Position numbers and translations under genes: made by a program. The notes beneath the pieces were generated by a model that saw only the letters and a list, made by a program, of their open reading frames with translations, was not told where the DNA came from and ran no database searches. A DNA stretch of 64,000 nucleotides from Leptodactylus fallax (Eukaryota; Chordata; Amphibia; Anura; Leptodactylidae). Below, in pieces: positions 11,087 to 21,974 of this stretch (its first letter is position 1; each line of letters opens with the position of its first letter). The stretch covers positions 7,284,001-7,348,000 of the forward strand of contig CAMRHE010000063.1 of the NCBI GenBank assembly GCA_947044405.1. Reading direction: 5' to 3'.

Positions 11087-11632
11087 TTAAAGGGGTGTGA
11101 TGATTCTGGGTTGGCCCAAGTTTTAATGTTATTACATGGTTACATAGTATATGCTGATTGGTGGGGGTCCGAAAGTTGGAAACCCAACTGATCAGTGGAA
11201 TGGGGGTCCCATTCTCCTATCCGAGTCTAGTGGTAGTCTGAGTATGTGCACTGCCTCTCCATTCAATGTCTATGGGACTGGCAGGGATAGTCGAATACAG
11301 TGCTTGGTTAACTCCGCCAGTGCCATAGAAAATGAGACCCCCGTTCCCATTATCAGTAGGGGTCCTAGCAGTCAGACCCCTACTGATCAGCAATTCCCTG
11401 TTCTAGTGAATACAGGATAACACTAAGGCTCTATTCACACTACTGATGTCCAAGGGCAGCCCATGAGCTGTGAAAAAGTAAAGCATACTCCATTTTCACG
11501 GACCTGACTCCTCCATTGAAAGGAAAAAAAAAAAAAGGATGCCCCACGGGTGAAGACTCAGCCGTGAAAAACATGTCTGAGAATCAGCATAGTCGTGTGA
11601 ATATAGTCTAAAACCTGGACCAATCCCTTTAA
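11087..11632. mobile_element. Probable TTAA-bounded composite MITE
   Basis: Ends read TTAAAGGGG at 11087 and CCCTTTAA ending 11632. The interior includes the inverted segments TGGTGGGGGTCCGA and TCAGACCCCTACTGATCAGC, typical of other MITEs here, then TAAGGCTCTATTCACAC of dispersed family J. It may be two elements side by side. Confidence 0.45.
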
Positions 11633-12958
11633 ATCCAACACACTATAATGAAAATGAGATGACTCTGCTCATTCTGCCTCAGTCTATACAACAAAGCAAA
11701 TATTAACCTATTTTGTATGCTCTAGTGGCCAATGTGAAAACTACAATCACATCATAAATATATAACGAAAACTTCAAGTACCCTATCGTTTTCTGCTGAC
11801 CTTTTCCCTTTCAAGACTCCACCCCACCCCCAGTTCTCATCTCCCAGTGTTTACTTGACTCTACAGACACCGTACAGTCATCTCGCCCGGTATTCTGTTC
11901 ATTACAAGTTTATTTTTAACGTCTACATGAAAGCCTCTAGGATGAACCTCTGTTTTATTTCTCGCCTGGCTGAGAGGTTGGAGGTGTACAGATGTCTGGG
12001 ATATGTACACGGAGATAATCTCTTAATGGAGAAGTCAGCATGGAGAAATTTTTTTGTAGAAGTTAAATGTGCAACCTAAATCTAAAGGGTGTATGTAGTT
12101 ATCTCGGGTATATCTATGTATCTCTGGAGATCCCACAATGTTCTTTCGAGAGTTGTCACCCATTGCTGTCTAATAAGATGGACTCAGAAGACCTGGATGA
12201 AATTTGTAGACCTCTGGATGGATCTACTCCAGGACCGTTCTTACTTTTTTAGGGGCCTAGGTGAAGAATTTTCATAGATCTCAACAGAATTCAACCCAAA
12301 AAGTTGGCTGTCCAGCCCTTGGCATATTGCAAAGATCGAAATACTCATTGGTTTTGGTTCAGGCCACCATTTTCTTTTTCTCAGGTGTTGTTTTTGTCTG
12401 CTGACTTTCTTCATGCTCCTTGTAGGCCGGTTTTCCTGTCCTCTGCTTGTTACCACTGTAGGTTGTCCATCGTGAAGAGGATCAAAGGTAACCTGGTCAG
12501 AGACAGGTCTTTCCACAGGCTTCACCTCACTTGTATTGGCTACCTCTGTTGTACTGGGCATGCCCCATTGGCCCCTTACTAAGAGTATTGAGGGCTACCT
12601 TTGTTTTACCCCTTCCCAAAAACTGGTGTCCATATTGTCTTGCGTATACATACACTAAATTGTATATACATGGATATGAAGAGGTAGCGTATAATGTAAC
12701 ACCACACAAGCACAAATGTTTTTTTTTTTTAATTAACTGTTTGACATCAAAAGTTGGACGATACCAAAAAATGATCAAAAAAGTTAATAATATGAATGTT
12801 CACAATACGAAGAACCGAACCTGCAAGTCATACCTGGAGAGGGCAGATCTGATCCTGTGCATGAGGAATTGGATGGCCTCAACAAGACAAGATCCAGTTC
12901 TACAAGTAACAGGTAAGGGGGAGGAGGAGCCTGCATATGATGCTTAGAATGTGTTAAT
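11633..12958. other. Unassigned DNA with an unrecognised 106-aa open frame
   Basis: A minus-strand frame at 12241-12561 is rich in Pro, Lys and Arg and might be a relic of a retroelement or unknown gene; I see no catalytic motif. A plus-strand frame ends near 12947, with AACAGGTAAGG at about 12908 resembling a splice donor, but no matching acceptor or protein family is evident. Neither is called as a gene. Confidence 0.35.
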
Positions 12959-12959
12959 A

Positions 12960-13506
12960 TACAAAAGTGCAAAAGTTTTAGGCAGATGTGAAAAAAATGC
13001 TGCAAAGTAAGAATGCTTTCAGAAGTAGAAGGGTTAATAGTTTTTTTCGATTAACAAAATAAAGGGAACGAAGAAAAGAGAAATGTATATTCTATCAATA
13101 TTTGGTGTGACCTTTGCTCTTTGCCTTCCATTAGTTCTTCTGGGTACACTTGCAGTTTTTGGCAGAACTTGGCAGGGAGGTTGTGGCCGCCGCCGCCATC
13201 TTGGAGATCTAAGCACAGATCTTCTGTGGATGTAGGCTTGCTCCAATCCTTCTGTCTCTTCTTGTCATCCCAGACAGACTGGATGAGGTTGAGATCAGGG
13301 CTCTGTGGGGGCCGGATCATCCAGGACTCCTCCTCCAAAGGCCAAAGATCACACCAAATATCGATGGGATTTACATTGCTCATTTCTTCATTTACTTTAT
13401 TTTAGTAATTGATAAAAAATAAACTATTAACCCTTCTATTTCTGAAAGCATTCGTATTGTGCAGTATTTTTTCCACACCTGCTTAAACCTTTTGCACAGG
13501 ACTGTA
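12960..13506 (-). mobile_element. Internally deleted Tc1-like transposon (lineage 1)
   Basis: Termini are inverted: GTGCAAAAGTTTTAGGCAG on the left and CTGCTTAAACCTTTTGCAC on the right, with TA at the right junction. Long inner inverted repeats (ATCAATATTTGGTGTGACC near 13096 and GATCACACCAAATATCGAT near 13348) give the extended inverted-repeat structure of many Tc1 elements. At about 547 bp it is far short of the usual 1.3-1.7 kb. Only the C-terminal end of the transposase remains. Confidence 0.8.
13051..13383 (-). pseudogene. Tc1-like transposase C-terminal remnant
   Basis: The translation contains PPQSPDLNLIQSVWDDKKR followed by a PTSTEDL segment, the conserved end of the Tc1 DDE domain where the third acidic residue lies (SPDLNPIE in intact proteins). 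Here that position reads Q instead of E, so the catalytic residue is lost, and everything N-terminal (the DNA-binding domain and first two Asp residues) is missing. The flanking open frame is read-through of the terminal repeats. It is a dead fossil that could at most have been mobilised in trans. Confidence 0.8.
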
Positions 13507-13724
13507 TATATTAAGGGGGCATTCCCATCCTGTGAATATGCCATAAATGTCTAAGATGAGAATACCCCTTTAAGTTGGTTTGCCTGGAATAGGAAATGTT
13601 ACCTATTAAGATCTTGTCCCGTTCTTTGTGCTCTGACTCCACTGCTTTCACAGACACTGTATAGGAAATATCTATGAAGGGCCCTGCCAGGGTTTTACTC
13701 CTCAATGGTGTCACGCTAGGGTTA

Positions 13725-14100
13725 CTAGAGATGAGTCAAATCATTACAAATTTTTCAAAAAGTTTTGGTTTGACCTGAAACATAATTATTATACTTTGGG
13801 GTCCCTTCAGACCTCAGTGATTTCCGCCTCTGATTAGGCCCAGATGAATGGGCGTCAACACCCCCTTATAATAGGAGGCTCAGACACGCAGCAAAAACCC
13901 ACGGATAGTAACCTTTCTTCACCTCTCGTCACGGTGTCCGGTCTTCTGTCTTGGCACCCTGGGGGCTGTTAGTGGCCCTGATGCCTGTAATGGGGCCTCA
14001 GAAGTCACATGTGGGGCATCAACGTCATGATACTTTGAAGAAAACTTTATGACGATACTCCATGTGACCTCTGAGGCCCAATCCCTAACATCAGTGATAA
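13725..14100. repeat. Family E (hAT-like) fragment
   Basis: Starts TAGAGATGAGTCAAAT and contains ATTATACTTTGGGGTCCCTTCAGACC, as at 38560 and 56010. Its interior has CATGTGACCTCTGAGGCCCAAT, a hallmark of the family. The right end is not clear; 14100-14300 may belong to it. Confidence 0.55.
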
Positions 14101-14299
14101 TATGGCACCAGTGACACCACCCAAAAGTCCCAGGGAGGTGAGAAAAGGTGAATGCAGAATTCATGATTGCTGTGTGCAGAATCTCCAGTGTATTTCTATG
14201 AGATACAGCCTTACACATCTGCCCATCTCTCCTGCTTGTAAGAGCTGATGGGGAGGCAGGGGAGACAGACTGAAGATTCATCACATACCCTGAGACTTT

Positions 14300-15186
14300 G
14301 CCATGTAAGTTAGGGGGCAGCAGATCTGGTCACTGATCTATTGCTGTTTAGAGAACTCAGATCATTGCAAGTGTATTACATTTTATTACAGCCCCTCATT
14401 GGGGTAGTGGATTTTGCCCCAGAACACAGTCACCTGGTGCTTGTTTGCCCCTTTCCATGACCCGTGGCCCAATGCTTCACCTTTTTATTTGCTAATAATG
14501 TAGTTCTTCTGGGAAGGGGAGACCCTTATGGTTTTTGGCAAGGGGCATGAGATGCGAACCAGGGCTGGGCCCCCTCACTCCAAGGGCCCCATAGGAGCTG
14601 TAATATACACCTTTGATTGTATGGTGATTCTTCTCACCCTTTGTCCTATCCCAAGGTTAGTATTTTCTATGGTAGTCTTCATGTGGACCTGACTGTTTTT
14701 GTATGGAAACCGAGTATATATTTTTTTCCTCCAGTTTTTGAGCCGACCTTAGTTAACCTTGCAGGCGATTTCCACCGCTGAGGAGACAAACGCTCGCAGC
14801 TTTCGCCTGTAAATTGCCCGGTTACACAGCACAGGATTGGACGCCCTCAGCTCACCTCTTAGAAATGGCCCAAAGCAAATAGGCAAGTGGCACCGTTAAA
14901 TGGTTTTTCCTTTGCTTGCCAACCTCAAATCCATATTTTCTGCCAAGCATGATAGGAAAAGTCTTGTTTCTACTATTAACCCTTTAATAGCCATAGCATT
15001 CCTGCCTTAGATATAAGTTTACATTTCATGACCATCTTTTGCAGTGTGTATGGTGTCTAAATCACCACGTTACCACTTTGGGGCAGATTTATCAAAATAT
15101 TCCAATGAATGATAATTTACAAAGGAAATCAATAGTTTATTTTATCCCAGTTGCCCATAATGGCCCCCTTTAGGATCTGCTAATAC
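14300..15186. other. Unassigned non-coding DNA
   Basis: No gene supported. 14760-14870 is relatively GC-rich with no match to the repeat families here. Confidence 0.4.
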
Positions 15187-15552
15187 TTAAAGGGGAACTT
15201 TCACCACCTCCACGAACCAAGTCTTTGCATCTTTTAATAGTCACCGCTCCACTGATTCCGTCGCAGTTGTAATTTTTTTCTCTAGCCCCTACCGTTCCTG
15301 AGGAATCGGACTATTAATTTCGGCACCCAGTATGCTAATTAGGCTCTCTACTATATATGGGCGGTCCTTGACTGCCTACTCCACCTGAGGACCGCCCACC
15401 AGATCATAGAGAACATATTGGATATTGAAACTAAAAGCACAGTTTGCTCAGGAATGGTATGGGCTAGAGAAAAAATTCCAACTGGGCTGGAATCAGTGGA
15501 ATGGCAGTATCAAGAGTTTGAGTTGGTGGAGGTATTGAAAGGTCCCCTTTAA
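15187..15552. mobile_element. TTAA-bounded foldback MITE (family B, copy 1)
   Basis: A 366-bp palindromic element with TTAA at both ends (15187-15190, 15549-15552). Arms pair GGGAACTTTCACCACCTCC with GTTGGTGGAGGTATTGAAAG; inner arms hold ATTCCGTCGCAGTTG and TTTCTCTAGCCCC with complements downstream. Two further copies of nearly the same length lie at 31552-31917 and 36985-37354. Non-coding. Confidence 0.85.
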
Positions 15553-16640
15553 AAGTAAAAAAAAATAGCTAAAATGATGCTAGGAGATATTAAGAAAATT
15601 CATCAGTCATGTGACTTTTTTCAGTCGGCTAGAACACGTTTTTTTTTTTTTTTTTTATTACATACATATTAAAAATCACGGACAGGAAACTGATCAAAAA
15701 CTGACACGGACATGTAAATAAGTCCTAAGTTGAAGACTAAAAACAAAAAGATTTTGTAGATTTAAGAAATCATCACCTTTGGACAGGGGTGTATATAGAG
15801 GACATGGGGTCCCATAACTAGGATATGGTGGTCTGAGATCGACAAAATTAAAGATTGAAAAAAAAACTTGGCTGATTTCTTCCATAAACAGTGCCATACC
15901 TGTCCACGGGTAGTCTGCGGTACTGCAGCTCGACTCAATATAGCTGAGCTGCAATACCACAAACGACCCATCAACAGGGGTGGCGCTGTTTCTGGAAGAA
16001 GGCTGCCATGTTTCCATTCTAGACAACCCTTTGAAGGTCTCTCTGGGGCCAGTCACACGTTCCAAATCTTCATCTCTGCTTCCCAGTTTTAGACGTCTTG
16101 TTTTTTCAGCACATATGCCACCCTAAGCCCTGTCATACTTTCCAGTTTTTTCACGATATTCTCATCCTTACCTCATGAGTCAAGAGAAGAAAAATCTGGA
16201 CGAGAGATCTCCAGGCGACGCAGATATCTCATAGTGGTGTTTTTGTCATCCCCCATCTGCACTAACAGAGAGCCGGCCCGTGATCCAAGACATCTGCATC
16301 GCCATCATCTAGTCATCCAGCCGGCCGCCCTGCGCTGACAAACTGCCTTATTCATGATTATTTTTACCTCAGAACTGGCTTTTTTTCCATCAGCCTTGCG
16401 CGCAGCAGAATGCCAGCTTCTACGCGTTTCGCATACTTTGACCGGCAAACATTCAGGAAGACGGACGTTAGGTAAACTGTACATTTATGTCTGTGGGTAA
16501 GAAATGGAAAAATCCAGGATATAACCTTCAGTTCATGACTGGGTGTGAATGGACACCAAAATACAGTCCTGAATGGATCCTGACAACATATTTTTAGCCT
16601 TTTCTAGGTATGAATTAAGGATGATGAGGAATGTCTTACC
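15553..16640. other. Mostly unassigned DNA with one family C copy
   Basis: 15875-16035 is a family C copy (ACTGCAGCTCGACTCAAT... then GGCGCTGTTTCTGGAAG). 16150-16490 has mixed composition with CpG-containing words and no resemblance to repeats here; it might be conserved non-coding DNA, which only comparison could show. Confidence 0.4.
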
Positions 16641-16671
<31 letters not shown>

Positions 16672-16865
16672 CATATACTGTGTATGTGTGTGTATATATA
16701 TATATATATATATGTTCATCTATCTCATATCTATATATCTATCATCTGTCTATCTCATGTTCATCTAATTATTTGATATAGATAGTAGATATATATATAT
16801 ATATATATATCTACTATCTATTTCAAATCTATCTATCTATCTATCTATCCATCTATCTATCATTA
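16640..16865. repeat. TATC and TA microsatellite with AT-rich hairpin
   Basis: (TATC)n, then (TA)n, then a perfect palindrome centred near 16796 in which GATAGTAGATATATAT is mirrored by ATATATATCTACTATC, then more (TATC)n. Confidence 0.95.
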
Positions 16866-16867
16866 GG

Positions 16868-17699
16868 TCCAATAACAGTGACACAAGTTTTGACATTTTA
16901 ACTGTTTACCTCAACATAGGAATTACAGCTCTGTAATATGTAGCTGCCTCTTTTTCAAGGGACCAAAGGTAATTGGACAATTATCTCATAAACTATGTAA
17001 TGGGCCAAATGGGCTGTTCCCTCAATAATCCATCATCGGTTAAGCAGGTAAAAGGTCTAGAATGGATTCCAGATATGGCATTTACATTTAGAAGCTGTTG
17101 CAGTGAACCCACAACATGCGGTCAAAGAAGCTCTCAATGCAAGTGAAACAGACCATCATTAGGCTGAAAAAAAGTAATCCATCAGCGAGATAGCAGAAAT
17201 GTTAGGAGGGGTCAAATCATCAGTTTGGCTCATTCTGGTACCATAACGTGAAGAATACTCTCCAAGAAGTCTGTGTATCACAGTATCTAAGTCTACCATA
17301 AAGAGGGACTTCATGAGAGCAAATGAGAGCAGAGGGTTCACCACAAGGCGGAAACCATTCATCAGCCTCAAAAATAGAAAGGCCAGATTAGACGTAGCCA
17401 AAAACCATCTAAAGAAGCCGGGCCAGGTCTGGAAACAAAACTCAGATCAACCAGTACTAGAATGACGGGAAGGAGTAAGCATGGAGAAGACTTGGAACGG
17501 CTCATGATACAAAGCACAGCACATCCTCTGTAAGACATGGCGGGAGGCCAAGTGATGACATGGGCAGGCATGGGGCAGAAAACAGAAGGAGCCGGATGAA
17601 TTTTGAAGGGTACAGGGATAGACTTTCTCATCAGATTCAACCCAATGCAGCAAGGTAGATTGGACGGAGCTTCACAGTATGGATGGACAATGACCCAAA
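16868..17699 (+). pseudogene. Decayed Tc1-like transposon (lineage 2)
   Basis: At DNA level this matches a widespread Tc1-like transposase gene: AGACCATCATTAGGCTGAAA and CATCAGCGAGATAGCAGAAA fall in the N-terminal helix-turn-helix region, GAGGGTTCACCACAAG and AAGGCCAGATTAGA lie in the middle, and CAGTATGGATGGACAATGACCCAAA at the end encodes the second Asp motif (DNDPK type). No frame stays open across it, the third catalytic block is absent, and homology stops abruptly at 17699 where TATC repeats begin. Identification is from memory of the family, without alignment. Confidence 0.65.
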
Positions 17700-17733
17700 T
17701 ATCTATCTCATATTTATCTCTTTATCTATGACT
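17700..17733. repeat. TATC microsatellite (left part of a split tract)
   Basis: TATCTATCTCATATTTATC then TTTATCTATGA. The same repeat type resumes at 18690 beyond a GC-rich block. Confidence 0.85.
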
Positions 17734-18680
17734 TACCGCAATCCAGATGGAGGAGACCGGAGGATGGGAGTAGTAGTGGCGGATGCTGTGCCACCTAGCA
17801 GGCCGAGCTCACTCACCAACCACTCCAGCCCCGCTCCTGCGCCGGACAAAGTCTAGGGGGGTCCTGCAGCCCTACCGGATGGTGGTGGTAGTAGTTCTTT
17901 CCCCCGGGGCCCTTCCAGTTGGAGAGGGGACCTCTCCTCTCTAAGCCGCTGTGGTGTAGGTCGGAAGGGCCCTGATGGTGAAGCAGGCAGGACTCAGAAA
18001 CAGCGGTGCAGGGAAACCAAACAGCCTTACTGGCAACAGGAACAACAAGGTAACGGCAGCTTCTAAATGGGGGTAGTAGTCCTACAGTGTCCAACCCCCA
18101 GCCTTGGTTCTAGGAGGGTGCCCAGGGATGATACGGACTCTGCAGTACAGTACTCCTCCTCCTCTCTGCCTCTCCCAGCCAGGTACACTGGGGATGGAGT
18201 TACAGGGAGTCCTGGCAGGGATCTGGTTACCTGTATGCTAGGCCTGAACGAGTTTCTCCTGTCAGAGTCCTCTCCTGCTCCTCCTGGCACGGCACTAAAT
18301 AAGTCCAAGAATGCTGACAGCACTTCTCGCTTGCTCTGGGCTGTCTGTAGATGAGCCTGGGCTAGTGATATCCCTCCTGGGGCTGCGAAGGCGGCAGCTG
18401 GCCTTCAGTCCAGAGGCTGTGAGAGGAAAGCTTTACACACCTTCCCTGGTTAGCTGCATGCACTAGTCTGAGGAGACCAACCGTTACCGGGGAGATGACA
18501 TCTCCCTATAACCCCGCCCAGTGGCCTGTGATAGGCCAGGACTGAACCAAGTCTGGGTTTTGAACACTGCAGGGGGGAAAATGCCGAAGGAAAAGCTGCA
18601 CAACAATGACAGAACGGGACGTACCAACATAACCCAGAGGCACAGACACAAACATTAAAAACAGCAGTCTCTGGGATGCT
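17734..18680. repeat. GC-rich unclassified block, possible LTR-type insertion
   Basis: About 940 bp markedly richer in G+C than its surroundings, lying between two TATC tracts, as expected for an insertion into a microsatellite. Open frames at 17813-18354 on both strands show no domain. On the minus strand the region contains TATTTAGTGCC and CAG-rich words, which would suit a solo LTR, but I could not find a target duplication or clean TG...CA ends. Alternatives are an exon-containing CpG-rich segment or an unknown repeat. Confidence 0.4.
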
Positions 18681-18689
18681 GCACTATCA

Positions 18690-18777
18690 CATAGCTATCT
18701 ATCTCATATCTATTATCTATGTCATATCTATCTATCCCATATCTATCTATCTATCTATCTATCTCATATCTATGTCA

Positions 18778-18826
<49 letters not shown>

Positions 18827-18936
18827 CATATCTATTATCTATGTCATATCTCTCTATCTATCTATCACATATCTATCTATCTCATATCTATTATCTATGT
18901 CATATCTATCTATCTCATATCTATCTATCTATCTCA

Positions 18937-18980
<44 letters not shown>

Positions 18981-19288
18981 CCATATCTATCTATCTATTC
19001 ATGTACAGTATCTATTTATCAATCATAATCTACTTTTTATCTATTTATCTATACAAATATCTCATATCCCCACTGACTCTTCCTGTATTTATGATTTATG
19101 GCACAAGTTACAGGTGCACAGTCCATACATTCTCTATGCAGGCTCTAGCTAATATATCTATCTCACATCTATCTATCTCATACCTATCTATATCCTATCA
19201 TATCTATCTATGTATCTCATATCTATCTATATCATATCTACCTACCACATCTACCCCCACACACATACACACACACACACACACACAC
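18690..19288. repeat. TATC/CATATC compound microsatellite ending in a CA repeat
   Basis: (TATC)n with recurrent CATATCTATTATCTATGT blocks to about 19010, further tracts at 19155-19250, and (CA)n at 19258-19288. Frames of 158 and 190 aa here are low-complexity Tyr/Leu/Ser/Ile read-through. Confidence 0.95.
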
Positions 19289-21060
19289 TGAGCCTCTGTT
19301 CTCCATTCTTGTGTAGGCTGTCAGTTTAGTGTTTTATATTTTAGTTTCCAGATTATCACATTAGATATTTTGTGTATGACATGTGATATTAGTGCGAGTG
19401 TTGATGTAGCATCTGCTTAAACTGTCAGGCGATTTGTCACCACGGCACAGGATTCCCCCGCACAGAATGTCTGGTTTGCATTCTACAAATACTGAGCTGC
19501 TAAGAATGGAGGAGATGAAGAATGGCTGGTATTACTAGTGCTCTGCAGAGATCCTCCAGTGCTTGATGCTCTGCATCATGGGAAGCCATACAGAAATTTT
19601 AGATAAATGAAGTGTGAAGAAGCGCAGGAGACGTGCAGGCATGATGACAGGGATGGGGCTAAGCTGCAGATTGGTGCCCCTTACTCACAAACATACTAAT
19701 GTGCATACAGGGATTTGTAGTTCACCAGCCGTATCACAGGTCTGAGCAGTCTCCTGGCGTCATTCAGGAAGCAGGAAGAGGCCCTAAGAGGACACTGAGG
19801 GAAGGCCGAACGCTAACAAGAGAGGTGAGACAGACTGCTTTTTATGCACAATATAGTACAACAGTGGTTTCTGGGTTCCGAATCCCAAAAATTTTGGGTT
19901 AGACCAAACCTGAAATTTTTGGAAAATTTGTACAAACCCCCCCCCAACTTATTACGAACCGTTTGTACCCCAACACACTGACAATATCCAATCAATGCTG
20001 CCGATATTAGACCATGGAGAAACTTATCCAATTGATAAGCGGCAAGAAAACAACCAATTGTCCATTAGTCCTGGGCTACACAGTCTTTTTTGTGGAATAC
20101 AAGAATTTACAAAAAATACATGGAGAGGCAATCGATCCTCCAAACCTCCAATGACTCACAGATGACCTCATCTCTACTTGTAGATGTTTTTTCCTCATCT
20201 TCTCCATCCAGCCCAGACCGCCTTGACAACTTCACCTGATAATTACAAATTTTACCCAATAAAACACACCAAAGTCTTAAAATTGATATAAAATGACATA
20301 GATTATGTCATTTTTTAAAGTTTGAAAAAGGAGGTCGCTAGGTAAAAATATAAGGTATAAAACCCATTTTAATCCCACATCATACACAGTCTATAAGCAA
20401 AGGGAAAATAATTATTAACCCAAAAAATGTAGTAGATGTGACCTCCGGAGACCCCAACACATATTTTACTCCCCATGGCTTCCTCTTGGGGTCTAATTCA
20501 GACCCCAGATCTGACCCCTTACTATCACACACCTCAAAAACCCCCAAGCTGACTTGGTGGAATCTTGCAGATTTGCCTTCTGCCTTTAGGACCTGTGGTC
20601 TTGTGACATATGTGCAGGTCCTTCTTCACACAAGTTGTATGTCTACAGGTCCTTCTTTAGCAACAGGTCCTGCAAACATTTGCAGCTTTATTGTGACGTA
20701 TTTGGAACGTTCAGCAAACCTTTAGATGCTTTGATGGGACAAGGGCAACCCTGGGGAAACTACAGTGCTCAACATTGACCAAGACACGGCCCTTATTTTC
20801 TTAGATTTCTGGACTTTATGGTTGCAAATTCTGTTCCAACCTTGGGTCTAATGACAATAACTTACAGCAACATAGATCCCTATGATGTTGTGAGTTTGGG
20901 TCATTTGACCCATGGTAGAGGCAGAATTATGAGCCGTAAGATGTCCTAGAAAATCCGGATACGTTACGGTTATGTGCAGGAGGCCTCACTGCTTAGATGG
21001 TGTGGTCAATATTGAGCACTGAGGCCTCTTTACTGTTTACAAAGCATAGCGCCATACATG
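19289..21060. other. Unassigned non-coding DNA
   Basis: No gene supported. 19860-19945 (CCCAAAAATTTTGGG, then TGAAATTTTTGGAAAATTTG) resembles the end of a dispersed family, and a C-run lies at 19938-19946. The frame at 20438-20725 has no domain I recognise. Confidence 0.4.
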
Positions 21061-21335
21061 GTATAGTGGTTGTGCTTAGTATTGCAGCTCAGTCCCATTC
21101 ATTTGAATGGGACTGAGCTGCAAATAGGCCATGTGTTGGGGGTGACGGGTATTAGACCCAAACCAATCTGATATTGATAGGTCATCAATACACTTGTCCC
21201 AAAAACCCCTTCCCACAAACTACCATAAATAGGTCTGCTAAAGAATAAAGGAGGCCCCTTTAATAAGCTGATCTTCTGGAGGGGCAAGAATCAGACCCCC
21301 ATCCACCTGATATTGATCCACGAATTTTACAGAGT
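21060..21335. repeat. Family C copy with perfect hairpin and linked flank
   Basis: TTGCAGCTCAGTCCCATTCA pairs with TGAATGGGACTGAGCTGCAA (about 21083-21123), a 20-bp stem with almost no loop. The downstream TCTGCTAAAGAATAAAGGAG and CCACCTGATATTGATCCA recur at 23218-23290, so both loci derive from one longer element. Confidence 0.7.
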
Positions 21336-21559
21336 TGAAAGACCCCTTTTTTTGCGGTCCATACCATTTTGAAGAATGGCTATTGCTTTGGAACAGCGAA
21401 AAAACGGTGATTCGGCTCTTTTGATCTTTTTTTCCGCTACGTTTTCCTCGGGGGTCTTGAACCCCAGGGGGTCTGATCACTAATGCAATGTATTACAATG
21501 CTAATGCAAAAAATTAAAAAATAAAGACACGAAAATATAAAAAAGATCCGGGTGTCAGA

Positions 21560-21970
21560 CTATGGCGACTCTAAGAAAAAAAATTTTTTTTTGCAAAGTT
21601 TTGGATTGTTTTTAAGGGGTTAAACATAAATAAAACTATATAAATTTGGTATCCCCGGAATCGTACCGACCCATAGAATACAGGTGACAGGTCATTTTGG
21701 CTGCACAGTGAACGCCGTAAAAATGAAACCCGTAAGAAAGTCGCACAAATGCAGTTTTTCTCCAATTCCACCCCGATTTTTTTCCAGTTTATATTAAATA
21801 ATAAAATATTATTAATAAATATTAAATGTTACCATTATGAAGAACGATTTATCCTGTGAACATGAAGCCCTCATATGGCTGTGAATGGAAAAATAAAAAA
21901 GTTATGGGGTTTGGAAGGCGGGGAGTTAAAAAAACCAAAATGGAAATTTCCTGCGGCAGGAAGGGGTTAA
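21560..21970. repeat. Dispersed repeat family I, copy 1
   Basis: Contains TTTGGTATCCCCGGAATCG, ACAGTGAACGCCGTAAAAA, CCCTCATATGGCTGTG and AAAAAGTTATGG, in the order I associate with an abundant frog repeat. A second, diverged copy lies at 40440-40735. Its class is unknown to me. Confidence 0.55.
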
Positions 21971-21974
21971 ACAT

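Noticed and set aside
12241..12561. 106-aa minus-strand frame, basic and proline-rich
   Set aside because: Could be a retroelement relic but has no protease, RT, RNase H or integrase motif, so I do not call a gene.
12531..12947. 138-aa frame ending near a donor-like AACAGGTAAGG
   Set aside because: No acceptor, no partner exon and no known protein; one donor-like word is expected by chance.
18676..19291. Open frames of 158 and 190 aa rich in Tyr, Leu, Ser and Ile
   Set aside because: They only translate the TATC microsatellite.
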